DNA of 64,000 nt, from contig NZ_JAESVD010000008.1 in assembly GCF_016765635.1 (NCBI RefSeq), positions 1-64,000 of the forward strand. The letters are read 5' to 3'. Below are positions 1-10,074 of the stretch, piece by piece. The first letter of the stretch is position 1. Each line of letters begins with the position of its first letter. The stretch comes from Shewanella schlegeliana (GTDB lineage Bacteria > Pseudomonadota > Gammaproteobacteria > Enterobacterales > Shewanellaceae). The notes under the pieces are model-generated. The model saw only the letters and a list, made by a program, of their open reading frames with translations. It made no database searches and had not been told where the DNA came from. The position numbers and the translations under genes were made by a program.

Positions 1-116
1 TCACCCGTCCGCCGCTCGTCACCTCAGGAGCAAGCTCCCTTGTGTTACCGCTCGACTTGCATGTGTTAGGCCTGCCGCCAGCGTTCAATCTGAGCCATGA
101 TCAAACTCTTCAATTA
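1..116 (-). rRNA. rrs: 16S ribosomal RNA, 5' end only (partial)
   Basis: Read on the minus strand, this is the conserved start of bacterial 16S rRNA, including the 27F primer site region (AGAGTTTGATCATGGCTCAG) and the first variable loop. The loop sequence (AACACAAGGGAGCTTGCTCC) is typical of Shewanella. The gene continues beyond the left edge, so only about 116 of roughly 1,540 bases are here. The mature 5' end is placed by comparison with E. coli and could be off by a base or two. Confidence 0.97.
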
Positions 117-308
117 AAGTTTTTTTGTTCGACTACGTCGAACTGCTCAATGAATTCTGTATCTTTTGCTTTCACTTTTTAAAAAGTGAAGACAAAAGTC
201 ATATTGCTATGAACACTCATTCATTAAGTAAATTTTTGATTGCTTCGTTAGAAGCAATTTCGAATAACTTAATCTCTGTGAGTGCCCACACAGATTTGCT
301 TGTCATAT

Positions 309-320
309 TGTTAAAGAGCG
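309..320 (-). promoter_or_regulatory. rrn leader boxA antitermination element
   Basis: Minus strand reads CGCTCTTTAACA, one base away from the boxA core TGCTCTTTAACA that recruits NusB/NusE during rRNA transcription. It lies in the leader between promoter P2 and the 16S start, the expected place. Confidence 0.85.
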
Positions 321-377
321 TGAAGTCGTCTTTCAGACTTCGCCTTAGACGCTTAGGTCGTTTGGCTGAGGAGGCGT

Positions 378-405
378 ATTCTACACTTCCCGTTGTCGGC
401 GTCAA
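378..405 (-). promoter_or_regulatory. rRNA operon promoter P2 (proximal)
   Basis: Minus strand has -35 TTGACG (400-405), a 16-base spacer and -10 TAGAAT (378-383). A GC-rich discriminator (ACGCCTCC) follows, as in stringently controlled rRNA promoters. It lies about 260 bases upstream of the 16S 5' end. Confidence 0.85.
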
Positions 406-593
406 GCGCTTATTTTAAGAAGTTTTTCAAGCGATGATTCTTTATACAAGGCACATCTAATAAAGCTCTTAAAGCGATTGTCACCAGATTCAAATCTCTT
501 TCGATTTTTGAATCCCTAACACCGCTGCAAGTCCCGTTCTATCTAGCGTTTACGCTGGGTAGTTGGCCTGCTGTGCCGTGTCAGTGGATGCGC

Positions 594-621
594 ATTATAG
601 GGATGTGAGATGAAAGCACAA
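594..621 (-). promoter_or_regulatory. rRNA operon promoter P1 (distal)
   Basis: Minus strand has -35 TTGTGC (616-621), 16-base spacer and a perfect -10 TATAAT (594-599) followed by GCGC. The A/T-rich stretch just upstream (622-645) could act as an UP element. Between here and the next gene at 905 nothing else is recognisable. Confidence 0.75.
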
Positions 622-904
622 GGGGCTTTTTCAATAAAAGCCGAATAACTTAACCAAATGAACATTAATAAGGCACTATGCGGTTTAATCCAACAAGAAT
701 ACCGAGTTCAGCATAGGTTAGCGGCTATCACAGCGAGTATTTAGCGGGCGTTCGATAGCTCTTTATATAGTGCCAGCTCTTATAGTAGTGCGACTTATTG
801 AATAATCTATCGCCATATTGGCATTCTATAGCATTCACGCTAGCATGGTACGGGTGAGTATCAGACTTCATTTAAGTCAGTTCATTTTAACTATGGATAG
901 AAAA

Positions 905-1405
905 ATGATTAAAACAATAAAAATAGGCGACACTAAGCTTCAACTTCCTGCCAGCACAACTGCCATTGCTAGCGCACTTTTGGTATTGTCACTCTGGTCG
1001 TCATCATCCCATGCCAACGTTATCTACACCTGGATCGACGACAAAGGGGTTACTCACTATAGTCAACAGCCACCTGAGCACACTCAAGAACAAACCAATT
1101 CGGATAAACTGTACAGTGAAGATATCGAGCCCAAGCAAATTGGTACAGTAGCGCCATCCGCATCAATAGTAGATAAGGCCCCAACAGATTTAGAGAATAA
1201 AGCAGCAGTCATTACCCAGAATGACCAGAAACAAGCGGAAGGGATCTGTAAAAATGCTAAACATAGCCTTAATGTGCTTACGACTCACACTAAATTAAAT
1301 AAGAAAGATGCTAGCTCGGGTAAAGTCGTCGCAATGACAGAAGAGCAGCGACAAGCCGCAATCGCTGAGCATAAACAGAAAATCAAGCTCTTTTGCGTAA
1401 ATTAA
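905..1405 (+). CDS. DUF4124-domain secreted protein
   Basis: About 166 residues. An N-terminal hydrophobic signal peptide ends at SSHA. It is followed by the DUF4124 signature, a short beta segment reading VIYTWIDDKGVTHYSQQPP (the usual Y-W-D-x-G-V-x-Y-S/T pattern). The rest is polar, with two cysteines that could form a disulfide (GICKN and the C-terminal FCVN). The ATG at 905 is preceded by GGATAG at good spacing. An upstream TTG (818) and ATG (893) are in frame but lack a ribosome site. The family is exported and of unknown function. Confidence 0.8.
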   Translation: MIKTIKIGDTKLQLPASTTAIASALLVLSLWSSSSHANVIYTWIDDKGVTHYSQQPPEHTQEQTNSDKLYSEDIEPKQIGTVAPSASIVDKAPTDLENKAAVITQNDQKQAEGICKNAKHSLNVLTTHTKLNKKDASSGKVVAMTEEQRQAAIAEHKQKIKLFCVN

Positions 1406-1447
1406 AGCTCATTGACACCTCTTATGGCCCTCGGTTCTGACAAAAAA

Positions 1448-1467
1448 ACAGACTCAAATGAGTCTGT
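1448..1467. terminator. Bidirectional rho-independent terminator
   Basis: Hairpin ACAGACTC-AAAT-GAGTCTGT, with a T tract on the right (TTTTCTT) and a run of A on the left. It can terminate both the DUF4124 gene and the convergent lipoprotein gene. Confidence 0.85.
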
Positions 1468-1484
1468 TTTCTTATAGAGTCACA

Positions 1485-1811
1485 CTAGTTACTCGCTTGA
1501 AGAGTATACATCGAGCGTGCAACACCATCTTTACAGGCTTCCTGCCCCGCAGCCCAACCATCATCAAAGCGTTGTAGGCCGTCCAGTGCAGTATCTTTCT
1601 TTATCGAGTCATATAGCTCAGTCTGCTTCTTCGCTGTGACATAAGCATTTTTACAGCCACGGTAATAACCATAGTGATAAAGGCTTTCATACTCCTTGTT
1701 ACCTTCACCAATATAAGGCCCTGACACCGACTTTTCTTCATAACTCGAACTTGAAGAACAGCCAATCACACTAATTGAAACTAATGCGATAAAGGCTAAT
1801 TTATTTTTCAT
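1485..1811 (-). CDS. Small lipoprotein, function unknown
   Basis: About 108 residues starting at MKNKLAF. The signal peptide ends in a clear lipobox (ISVIGC) followed by a serine run, so the mature protein should be lipidated and membrane anchored. The mature part is rich in Tyr and Gly (SLYHYGYYRGC) and has a WAAGQEAC segment. I chose the ATG at 1811 because GGAG lies about nine bases upstream; the longer frame to 1850 would bury the signal peptide. I do not recognise the family. Confidence 0.75.
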   Translation of the reverse strand: MKNKLAFIALVSISVIGCSSSSSYEEKSVSGPYIGEGNKEYESLYHYGYYRGCKNAYVTAKKQTELYDSIKKDTALDGLQRFDDGWAAGQEACKDGVARSMYTLQASN

Positions 1812-2020
1812 AATGCTCTGCTCCGTGTCCATTTCAAATTTTGAATTCACAATTTCAGTACATACCTTGAGTATTATCCATTACTTAAATAATACCAATT
1901 AGGCGAATAACAATCGGTAAAGGCTAGATATTGAAAATAAATATGTTTAGGTAAATTAATCGTCATCCATAACCAATATACCTTAAGACAGAGGAGTGTT
2001 GAGGTTAATTTTTAAACAAA

Positions 2021-2047
2021 AAAGCTTCAACCTAGGTTGAAGCCTTT
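2021..2047 (-). terminator. Terminator of clpB
   Basis: Perfect hairpin arms around GCTTCAACCTAGGTTGAAGC (2024-2043). On the minus strand it is followed by a run of six T, about 35 bases after the clpB stop. Confidence 0.85.
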
Positions 2048-2077
2048 TCACCAAACACCTAATGTCTAGGTTCTAAC

Positions 2078-4651
2078 TTATTGTGTAAATACTAAAGCAT
2101 CATCAGCAACTGAAACCTTAATATCCTTACCCGGCAAGAGTTGACCACTAAGGATCTTCTGCGCCAATGGATTTTCAACCTCTTGCTGCAGCGCTCTCTT
2201 TAGCGGTCTTGCACCATAGATAGGATCAAAGCCCGCTCGTGCGATCATTGATAGTGCCTCGTCTGTCATCTCAAGTCCGAAGTCTTTTTCAGCAAGACGC
2301 TTCTTAAGCCCTTCAATCTGAATGCCAGCAATATGAGCAATGTTTTGCTCATTCAACGGATGGAAAACAACTGCCTCATCAATACGGTTCAAAAACTCCG
2401 GTCTAAAGTTCTGCGTCACAACCTGCATCACATCTGACTTCATCTCATCATAGGACTGAGTACCAAAACCGAGCTGAATAAGATCAGAACCTAAATTTGA
2501 GGTCATGATCACCACAGTATTTCTGAAATCTACGGTACGGCCCTGACCGTCGGTAAGACGTCCATCATCTAATACCTGTAGTAAGATATTAAATACATCA
2601 GGGTGCGCCTTCTCTACCTCATCCAATAAAATTACTGAATATGGCTTACGTCGCACGGCTTCGGTTAAGTAACCGCCCTCTTCATAACCGACATACCCTG
2701 GAGGAGCACCAACTAAACGCGAAACCGAATGTTTCTCCATAAACTCTGACATATCGATTCGCACTAATGCCGATTCGGTATCGAATAAGAACTTCGCCAG
2801 TGACTTACACAGCTCAGTCTTACCTACACCGGTTGGGCCTAAGAACAGGAACGAACCAATAGGACGATTCGGATCTGCAAGACCAGCTCTGCTACGGCGA
2901 ATAGCATTAGACACTGAATCAACCGCTTCATTTTGACCAATCACCCGCTCATGCAGCGCATCTTCCATCTTAAGCAGTTTTTCACGCTCACCTTCAAGCA
3001 TCTTAGACACTGGAATACCTGTGGCCTTAGATAGTACTTCGGCAATCTCAACATCGGTGACTTTATTACGTAATAAGGTCATGTCCTGCATCTCAGCTTG
3101 TGAAGCAAGATCTAGTTGCTTTTCTAGCTCTGGAATACGGCCATACTGCAGTTCTGACATGCGAGTTAAGTCACCTGCACGCTTAGCTACCTCCATATCC
3201 ATTCTAGCTTGCTCAAGATCGGCCTTAATATGCTGAGTTCCGGCTAATGCCGCTTTTTCAGTACGCCAAATCTCATTTAGCTCGGCCGCTTTTGCCTCAA
3301 TATCTTTCAGCTCGCTACGCAGCACTTCTAAACGACGTAAACTCGCTTCATCTTCCTCTTTGCTCACCGCCTGCTCTTCCAGTTTTAACTGAATTGCGCG
3401 GCGCTCTAATCTATCTAAAGATTCTGGCTTAGAGTCAATCTGAATACGGATACTCGATGCAGCCTCATCAATCAGATCGATTGCCTTATCGGGCAACTTA
3501 CGATCAGAAATGTAGCGGTGTGACATGCTTGCCGCCGCCACGATAGCAGGATCGGTAATTTCAACGTGATGGTGTAGCTCATAACGCTCTTTAAGGCCAC
3601 GCAAGATGGCGATAGTGTCTTCAACACTTGGCTCGTCAACCAACACTTTCTGGAAACGACGCTCAAGGGCCGCATCTTTTTCAATGTACTGACGATACTC
3701 ATCCAATGTTGTGGCGCCCACGCAGTGTAAGTCACCACGAGCCAGAGCAGGCTTAAGCATATTACCTGCATCCATTGCACCATCAGACTTACCAGCACCA
3801 ACCATGGTGTGCAACTCGTCAATAAAGAGGATGACTTGCCCCTCTTCTTGAGAAAGCTCATTGAGCACTGCTTTTAAGCGTTCCTCAAATTCACCACGAT
3901 ACTTAGCACCAGCCACTAATGCGCCCATGTCTAATGACAAGACACGTTTATTCTTAATGCCTTCTGGAACCTCATTGTTAATGATCCGCTGAGCGAGACC
4001 TTCAACAATCGCCGTTTTACCCACGCCAGGCTCACCAATAAGCACTGGATTGTTTTTACTACGACGCTGCAACACCTGAATAGTACGGCGAATTTCATCG
4101 TCACGGCCAATAACAGGGTCTAACTTACCCTGCTCTGCTCGTTCTGTGAGATCGACGGTGAACTTTTTCAGAGCTTGGCGTTGATCTTCAGCATTTGGGT
4201 CATCAACTTTTTGGCCATTGCGGATCTGATCAATGGTCGACTCCATTAACTCTTTTGTCGCACCAGACTGCTTCAACGCTTGTGCTAAAGCATCATTACC
4301 CTCGAGTGCAGCTAATACAAACAGTTCACTAGAGATAAACTTGTCTTTACGCTTTTGCGCTAGCTTATCGCATAAGTTGAGTAGGCGAACTAATGCCTGA
4401 GATAGCTGTACATCGCCGCCCGTCCCTTCGACTTGCGGTCTTTGCTCTAAATCTTTACTTAATAAAGAGCGCAGGGTACTCACTTGGATCCCCGCTTGTG
4501 TCAGTAGAGGGTGAATTGACCCCCCGTCTTGATTTAGTAATGCCATCATCAGGTGTGATGGTTCGATAAATTGATGATCTCGTCCTAGTGCCAATGACTG
4601 AGCATCTGAGATCGCCATCTGGAATTTATTAGTCATACGATCGAGTCGCAT
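2078..4651 (-). CDS. clpB: ATP-dependent disaggregase ClpB
   Basis: 857 residues, the normal ClpB length. It is the Hsp100 that pulls proteins out of aggregates together with DnaK. Visible parts are: N-terminal Clp repeat domain (about 1-145); first AAA+ module with Walker A GEPGVGKT at 206-213 and Walker B VILFIDE; the long coiled-coil middle domain (about 400-525) that marks ClpB rather than ClpA; second AAA+ with GPTGVGKT near 605; and the C-terminal ClpB domain. The start has a strong GGAGG six bases upstream. It follows pgeF on the same strand but has its own heat-shock promoter. Confidence 0.98.
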   Translation of the reverse strand: MRLDRMTNKFQMAISDAQSLALGRDHQFIEPSHLMMALLNQDGGSIHPLLTQAGIQVSTLRSLLSKDLEQRPQVEGTGGDVQLSQALVRLLNLCDKLAQKRKDKFISSELFVLAALEGNDALAQALKQSGATKELMESTIDQIRNGQKVDDPNAEDQRQALKKFTVDLTERAEQGKLDPVIGRDDEIRRTIQVLQRRSKNNPVLIGEPGVGKTAIVEGLAQRIINNEVPEGIKNKRVLSLDMGALVAGAKYRGEFEERLKAVLNELSQEEGQVILFIDELHTMVGAGKSDGAMDAGNMLKPALARGDLHCVGATTLDEYRQYIEKDAALERRFQKVLVDEPSVEDTIAILRGLKERYELHHHVEITDPAIVAAASMSHRYISDRKLPDKAIDLIDEAASSIRIQIDSKPESLDRLERRAIQLKLEEQAVSKEEDEASLRRLEVLRSELKDIEAKAAELNEIWRTEKAALAGTQHIKADLEQARMDMEVAKRAGDLTRMSELQYGRIPELEKQLDLASQAEMQDMTLLRNKVTDVEIAEVLSKATGIPVSKMLEGEREKLLKMEDALHERVIGQNEAVDSVSNAIRRSRAGLADPNRPIGSFLFLGPTGVGKTELCKSLAKFLFDTESALVRIDMSEFMEKHSVSRLVGAPPGYVGYEEGGYLTEAVRRKPYSVILLDEVEKAHPDVFNILLQVLDDGRLTDGQGRTVDFRNTVVIMTSNLGSDLIQLGFGTQSYDEMKSDVMQVVTQNFRPEFLNRIDEAVVFHPLNEQNIAHIAGIQIEGLKKRLAEKDFGLEMTDEALSMIARAGFDPIYGARPLKRALQQEVENPLAQKILSGQLLPGKDIKVSVADDALVFTQ

Positions 4652-4836
4652 AAATCCTCCGAGAACACATTAAAATTCTATAAATAAAAGGCAATGAATA
4701 TTGCGCATCTGCTTCGAGAAATTGAATTGGATGCCATTATGACCATTGCTAGAAACGGTATAAATCCATTCGTACTTCTATTCACATTAGAAAAGGGGGT
4801 ACTCCGCTATTAAGCAGAATATCTGTTACTTAAAAG

Positions 4837-4862
4837 ATGGGGACTATTTAAACAAAATCAAG
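4837..4862 (-). promoter_or_regulatory. Sigma-32 (RpoH) heat-shock promoter of clpB
   Basis: Minus strand reads -35 CTTGAT (4857-4862), 14-base spacer, then CCCCATCTT (core 4837-4842). This matches the sigma-32 pattern CTTGAA-N13/14-CCCCAT-T closely. It sits just beyond the pgeF stop codon and gives a clpB leader of roughly 180 bases. Confidence 0.85.
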
Positions 4863-4868
4863 TCTGAG

Positions 4869-5615
4869 TTAACGATTAAGCCAAATAAATGATGCCATGC
4901 GGCCAGTAATACCGTCGCGGCGATAGGAAAAAAAGTGGGATTCATCTGCAACAGTGCAGCGCTGGTCTTTAAAGACACGCTTCACACCTAACAAAGCCAA
5001 TCTAAATTCAGCAAGGCCTTGAATATCGGCTAGGAATTTAGCCTGACCATTGGCATCGATATGTGCCGTAAAAAATTTCGCAGCTTGTGGGTGCTTGGCT
5101 TCAAACTGTGCCTTTACCTCACTGCCGACTTCAAATGCGTTTGGTCCAATCGATGGCCCTAAATAAGCCACTAACTCACTCGGCTGATGAGCAAACTTAT
5201 GCACAGCCGCTTCAATAATGCCATCACACAATCCGCGCCAACCAGCATGAACAGCCGCGACCTCGGTGCCCTGTTCATCGCACAGTAATACTGGCAAACA
5301 ATCGGCGGTCATGACTACACACACTTGATCTAAACTACGGGTGTAACTGCCATCGGCATGGTGAACTTGGGTGTTGTCAGCATCGATGACATCAATACTG
5401 TGGATCTGCTCAAGCCAAGCGGGTTTTGCAGGGAGGGATAACTGCTTTTCAATATGCTGACGGTTAGCTAAGACCTTTTGCGGGTCATCACCGACGTGCA
5501 GCCCTAGATTAAGGCTGGAAAATGGTGGCAAGCTGCAGCCACCTTTTCGAGTAGAAAAAGCGAGGTTTACCCCGGATGGGATAAACCAAGCTGGATTTTC
5601 TATTTTAGCCGTCAT
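4869..5615 (-). CDS. pgeF: PgeF (YfiH/LACC1 family) peptidoglycan editing factor / purine nucleoside phosphorylase-like
   Basis: 248 residues, full length. The family's metal/active-site residues are visible in LHVGDDP, TADCLPVLL and HAGWRGLCDG. Family members act on purine nucleosides. In E. coli, PgeF removes mis-incorporated residues from peptidoglycan precursors; older annotation as polyphenol oxidase/laccase is less likely. The start overlaps the rluD stop in a TAATG, so the two are probably translationally coupled. The order rluD-pgeF-clpB is conserved in gammaproteobacteria. Confidence 0.93.
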   Translation of the reverse strand: MTAKIENPAWFIPSGVNLAFSTRKGGCSLPPFSSLNLGLHVGDDPQKVLANRQHIEKQLSLPAKPAWLEQIHSIDVIDADNTQVHHADGSYTRSLDQVCVVMTADCLPVLLCDEQGTEVAAVHAGWRGLCDGIIEAAVHKFAHQPSELVAYLGPSIGPNAFEVGSEVKAQFEAKHPQAAKFFTAHIDANGQAKFLADIQGLAEFRLALLGVKRVFKDQRCTVADESHFFSYRRDGITGRMASFIWLNR

Positions 5616-6586
5616 TAGTACGCTGTCGGGTTTTCTTCAGTGTCTTTACGCAGCGCTTTAGTCAGCTTAACCATATCCTCAGGGATAGGCGCTTGCCAGC
5701 TCATGATTTCACAGGTAAATGGATGTGCTAACTCAAGTCTTACAGCGTGCAGTGCTTGACGCTTGAAGCCCATGTAAGTCTCAAAGAAGTCCGGCGCCGC
5801 ACCTTTTGGTGGACGTGGGCGACCCGCATAAACAGGGTCACCAACCAATACATGACCAATATGTGCCATATGCACACGAATTTGGTGAGTACGGCCAGAT
5901 TCCAGACGTAGTCTTAGGCGTGTATGCGCTCTGAATTTTTCCGCTACGCGGTAGTGAGTCATCGCAGGCTTACCATTATGAACCACTGCCATATGGGTAC
6001 GCTTAGTCGGGTGACGATCGATTGGCTCATCGACGGTACCACCAGCAATAATAGTGCCTGTGACAATCGCTTCATACTCACGGGTAATATCACGTGCCTG
6101 TAGCGCCGCCACTAGATGTGTTTGCGCTTCAACAGTCTTAGCCACTACCATCAAACCTGTGGTGTCTTTATCCAGACGATGCACAATACCTGCACGTGGC
6201 ACCAACTCAATACCAGGGCAATGATGCAACAGGGCATTCATTAAGGTACCAGTTTGGTTACCCGCACCTGGATGAACCACTAAGCCAGCTTGCTTGTTGA
6301 TCACCAAAATATGGTCATCTTCATAGATGATATCTAAATCAATCGCTTCAGCTTCAGCTTTAGTTTCTTCTTCCAGCGTGGCATTTACGGTTACAACCTG
6401 ACCTTCTAGCACCTTAGTTCTAGGCTTGTCAGAAACCTCGCCATCAATAAAGACTGAACCTGATAAAATCCACTCTTTAATACGTGTGCGCGAGTAGTCC
6501 GGGAACAATTCGGCCAGAGTCTGGTCTAATCTTTGCCCGGTTTGTGTTGCTGTGATCTCGCTTTTTAGATTAATCTCTTGTGTCAT
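5615..6586 (-). CDS. rluD: 23S rRNA pseudouridine synthase RluD
   Basis: About 323 residues. Makes pseudouridines in helix 69 of 23S rRNA. An S4 RNA-binding domain (about 15-80) is followed by the catalytic domain with the RluA-type motif VHRLDKDTTGLM, where the Asp is the nucleophile, and the late motif GRTHQIRVH. The start at 6586 (MTQEINL) is chosen because it aligns with E. coli RluD; an in-frame GTG at 6601 would add five residues. Divergent from bamD with about 120 bases between. Confidence 0.97.
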   Translation of the reverse strand: MTQEINLKSEITATQTGQRLDQTLAELFPDYSRTRIKEWILSGSVFIDGEVSDKPRTKVLEGQVVTVNATLEEETKAEAEAIDLDIIYEDDHILVINKQAGLVVHPGAGNQTGTLMNALLHHCPGIELVPRAGIVHRLDKDTTGLMVVAKTVEAQTHLVAALQARDITREYEAIVTGTIIAGGTVDEPIDRHPTKRTHMAVVHNGKPAMTHYRVAEKFRAHTRLRLRLESGRTHQIRVHMAHIGHVLVGDPVYAGRPRPPKGAAPDFFETYMGFKRQALHAVRLELAHPFTCEIMSWQAPIPEDMVKLTKALRKDTEENPTAY

Positions 6587-6708
6587 ATGAACCGTACCCA
6601 CTTTTCTGGGTCCAAAAATGTTTACTATCTGTTACAATCGGATTGTTTCTATTTTATCGTGAAATGGAAAAATTCTTAACAATAACTTTAAAAGAATCGA
6701 ATTCAAGT

Positions 6709-7470
6709 ATGCATAAAATTGCCAAAAGTGTCGCTGTAGTCCTTATCACACTTGCAGCTACGGCCTGTAGTAGTAAACAGGGCGAAGACCCTGCGATGAC
6801 AAAGAGCTCTCCAGAAGTGCTCTATTCTCAAGCAAGAACCTCTATGGAACTAGGTAATTACAGCAAAGCTGTTCGTTCTCTAGAAGCCTTGGACTCACGC
6901 TTTCCATTTGGTCCGCACAAGACTCAGGTTCAACTTGATCTTATTTATGCCTATTACAAACTTGACGATCCAGCATCAGGTATTGCGAATATCGATCGCT
7001 TTATTCGCTTAAACCCAACTCATAAAGATATTGATTATGTTTATTACATGCGCGGCCTAGTCAATATGCAGTCTGATCGATACCTGTTTCACGATATGCT
7101 AAATATCGATCGTTCTGACCGCGATCCAAAGGCTGCGCAAGATGCATTCAAAGATTTCGATAGACTAATTAAGTCTTATCCAAACAGTAAGTATGCAGCA
7201 GATGCACAAAAACGCATGCAGCACCTAAAAAATAGACTGGCACTTTACTCGATCAAGGTAGCTGAATACTACATAAAAATGAATGCATGGAGTGCTGCGG
7301 CGATCCGCGCTCAGTCGGTTTTAGAGACCTACCCAGGTACTCCATCAACTGAAAAAGCATTAGAGATCATGTCTACAGCCTATGGCGAACTTGGTCAAGA
7401 AAAGCTTAAAGATCATGTACTCATGGTAATGAAGGCCAACTATCCAGATAATAAATTAGTGGCTAAATAA
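6709..7470 (+). CDS. bamD: Outer-membrane assembly lipoprotein BamD
   Basis: 253 residues from the ATG at 6709. A lipoprotein signal peptide ends in AATACSS. It is followed by tetratricopeptide-type helical repeats, including ALDSRFPFGP and DRLIKSYPNSKYAADAQKRM, which are classic BamD segments. It is an essential part of the Bam complex that inserts beta-barrel proteins in the outer membrane. The reading frame is open for 43 codons further upstream, but those do not encode a signal peptide and overlap rluD. Confidence 0.97.
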   Translation: MHKIAKSVAVVLITLAATACSSKQGEDPAMTKSSPEVLYSQARTSMELGNYSKAVRSLEALDSRFPFGPHKTQVQLDLIYAYYKLDDPASGIANIDRFIRLNPTHKDIDYVYYMRGLVNMQSDRYLFHDMLNIDRSDRDPKAAQDAFKDFDRLIKSYPNSKYAADAQKRMQHLKNRLALYSIKVAEYYIKMNAWSAAAIRAQSVLETYPGTPSTEKALEIMSTAYGELGQEKLKDHVLMVMKANYPDNKLVAK

Positions 7471-7503
7471 GCTGTTAGCCAAGCATATTTGACGATAAAT
7501 AAT

Positions 7504-7532
7504 GGCCTCTTTTAGAGGCCTTTATTTTTTGT
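7504..7532 (+). terminator. Terminator of bamD
   Basis: Hairpin GGCCTC-TTTTA-GAGGCC (7504-7520) followed by TTTATTTTTT. Confidence 0.92.
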
Positions 7533-7690
7533 TCAATTTACAGCACTTTCTTAACTAATCAGCCCTAGTTAGCGTTTTTCCACTATATCTGCCGACTAAA
7601 ATGAAATTCTAAGGCGGTTTCCTTGCGATAAACTGACCACTCACTATTTACCGCATCAATTCAAGCGAGTGCTTTCCTGTTGCCATAGGC

Positions 7691-9853
7691 CTACTGCTTA
7701 GGGATAACCCAACGCCAATAAAGCACTGGCAGCATCAACACATCGAAACCCCAAGCAAATATCACCACTAAGCATGAGAGCAAGCTCAGTTGAGCAATAG
7801 GCGCAAAGGCAGACAATAAACCAATAGAGAAACCCAGTGCGATTGTCAGCGTGGTAAAGCTAATGACTGGCAACACCTTGTTCAGGCTCTGCCACATAGA
7901 AGTCACGGTTAATGCTTTACTATCAGGCAGCTTTAACATCAGATGCAGCGTATCATCGACGATAATCCCTAGCATCATGCCGAGCACCACCGCCGTGCCT
8001 AAACTAATAAAGCCGCCGTTTAGTTGCCAAAGGGCAAACACCCATAATAACGGCAAGAAGTTAAGCAATAGTCCCATCAAACCAAACAGCGGTGAGCGCT
8101 TAAGTAAACTCAATAGAATCGCCAAAGCAATCAAGGCTAGTGCAAATGACAGCAGCATATTATTGGCATTATCGACGCTTAGATGAGCGAACATTAAATT
8201 ACTGGCAACAGGGGGACTCACCTTTACGGCAGCAGAATGCTCTGTAAGCCAGATATCGACCTTTTGTTCAAAGCTAATCAACTCCATAGCCGTCAAGGGC
8301 TGAAGATATAAAGTCACTAAACTCGATTGCTTATCTGCCGACAATTCACTGGCAAGCCCGAGCTCTTTCACCGAGTTACTGGCTAAGATCTGTTTAAACT
8401 GATTCTTGCCAATGCCTGCACTCTTAATCCAGTCGCCGATATGCTGCACCTTTACGACCTCTGGTTGGCGTTTTAAGAAACGACTGAACTTATAGATAAA
8501 ACTTATCTCACTCTTAGCAAGCTGCTCATCATTCGCAGAGCTCACGACATAATGCTGCAGGTTAATGCCTGCAAAGTATTGAGTCATTTTCTGACTAGAG
8601 AGGGCAAAAGGATTTGTAGGTTCAAAATAACTTAGCGGATCGTCATTTAACCTCAATTTAGACACACTGAGCAGCGCCAAGGCACTTATCAAAATAATTC
8701 CCGTCATCACTGCCAACGGACGCTTAGCATTGAGCTTTGCAATCTGAATCACTGCCGAAAAGTCTAGACCTTTACTCGCTGAGGCTTTGGAGTAACCTGC
8801 AAAAAAGATAAGGCTAGTTAATGTCAGCAGGTAGTTACAAAGCACCGCAAAGCTCACAAGCAGACCAAAGCTTTGAATGGGAGGAGAGGGACTGAACATC
8901 AATAGGCTAAAGCCAAATATAGTGGTGATGCTGGAGTAAAATAGTGGCGCCTGATTAATCTTTACCGTATGCCTTAGGGACTGCTCATTTGTTTGACCAC
9001 GATTAATCTCGGCGCGCCAACCAAAATACAGGTGAGATGCATAAGCAAAACCTAGGGTCACAATTATCACAGGCACAAAGGCGGTGATAGCCGCGAGAGT
9101 AAGCTTTAACCAAGCCGCGACCCCTATGGTCAACACTAAGGTGATAAGGTTATTAAGACTAAGCGCAAAAACCCATAACCTCTGCCGAATAAACAGTAAC
9201 GCCATCAAAAAGATGATGCCCAATAATGCGGGGGCAAACCAACTCAAGTCATGGATTAATACCTTGGCATATTGCCAATTAAGCGCATGAGTACCATTTA
9301 GATAACTGTTAACCCCTAAAGGCTGCCAGTACTCACGGCTGTTATTGTTCACTCTTTGCAATACATCATCTAACCATAAACTCTGATTAGTAAAATCTTG
9401 CACTCTATGGGTGTTCAGCTGTAACTGCAGCAACAGAGCCCTACCGCCTTGAGACAAAACAGACGCCAATCTAGGATGGGTTTTATAGGCTAATAACTTA
9501 TCTTGTTTGGCAGTGCCCTCAACAAACTGGTTATAACCTTGAATACTTGCGATATCTTGGCTGGCGTTAAGCAAGCTGAGAAAGACCATTAATTGCGCCT
9601 GTGGCTCTTTATCTCGCCAATCTGAATCTGTTTCTAGCAATAGCCAGAGTTGATCATGGCGCTCAAATTTATCCATCATGCTGTTAAACGCCACGAAGCG
9701 TGGTTCAGATGGGGCGAAATAGTCATTAAAGTCTATATCGAGATTAAGCCGAGCAAAGCCCGCCACACTGAGCAACAACAGGGCAGCGATTACCATAAAC
9801 ATGATTATCGGGTGTCTTTGAATACGCCAGATGGCACGATATTGGTAACCCAA
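7691..9853 (-). CDS. RND-superfamily (MMPL/HAE3-type) exporter
   Basis: 720 residues, an inner-membrane protein with two repeated halves. Each half has one N-terminal membrane helix, a large periplasmic loop and a cluster of about five helices. The second helix cluster holds a GxxxD-type segment (MLGIIVDDTLHLMLKL) typical of the sterol-sensing/RND core. Substrate unknown; relatives move lipids, hopanoids or drugs. No membrane-fusion or outer-membrane partner is adjacent. The only sensible start is a TTG at 9853, preceded by GGGAGAGAG at good spacing; the next in-frame ATG would remove most of the first helix. Confidence 0.85.
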   Translation of the reverse strand: MGYQYRAIWRIQRHPIIMFMVIAALLLLSVAGFARLNLDIDFNDYFAPSEPRFVAFNSMMDKFERHDQLWLLLETDSDWRDKEPQAQLMVFLSLLNASQDIASIQGYNQFVEGTAKQDKLLAYKTHPRLASVLSQGGRALLLQLQLNTHRVQDFTNQSLWLDDVLQRVNNNSREYWQPLGVNSYLNGTHALNWQYAKVLIHDLSWFAPALLGIIFLMALLFIRQRLWVFALSLNNLITLVLTIGVAAWLKLTLAAITAFVPVIIVTLGFAYASHLYFGWRAEINRGQTNEQSLRHTVKINQAPLFYSSITTIFGFSLLMFSPSPPIQSFGLLVSFAVLCNYLLTLTSLIFFAGYSKASASKGLDFSAVIQIAKLNAKRPLAVMTGIILISALALLSVSKLRLNDDPLSYFEPTNPFALSSQKMTQYFAGINLQHYVVSSANDEQLAKSEISFIYKFSRFLKRQPEVVKVQHIGDWIKSAGIGKNQFKQILASNSVKELGLASELSADKQSSLVTLYLQPLTAMELISFEQKVDIWLTEHSAAVKVSPPVASNLMFAHLSVDNANNMLLSFALALIALAILLSLLKRSPLFGLMGLLLNFLPLLWVFALWQLNGGFISLGTAVVLGMMLGIIVDDTLHLMLKLPDSKALTVTSMWQSLNKVLPVISFTTLTIALGFSIGLLSAFAPIAQLSLLSCLVVIFAWGFDVLMLPVLYWRWVIPKQ

Positions 9854-10035
9854 TCACTCTCTCCCTTTAAATAGCAGTGAATAAATCAAAAAACGGGTAA
9901 AGCCTCTTCTCACCTCATCTAACTCTACGTCCACATCCATTAAGCGGCTCATTTACGATTATTGCTTACTTCTATAGCTATACGTCTAATTATTCAACGA
10001 ACAAGCAAGAAAACTCACTTATTTTCAGAAATGGG

Positions 10036-10064
10036 TTGACTCAAAACCTTAAAAGCCTTTTAAT
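10036..10064 (+). promoter_or_regulatory. tRNA-Phe promoter
   Basis: -35 TTGACT (10036-10041), 17-base spacer, -10 TTTAAT (10059-10064), then GC-rich AGCGCCCG just before the tRNA, as in stable-RNA promoters. Confidence 0.6.
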
Positions 10065-10074
10065 AGCGCCCGTT

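Noticed and set aside
125..418. Open frames on both strands in the 16S leader
   Set aside because: They overlap the rrn promoter P2, boxA and leader, have no ribosome site, and read as low-complexity translation of non-coding DNA.
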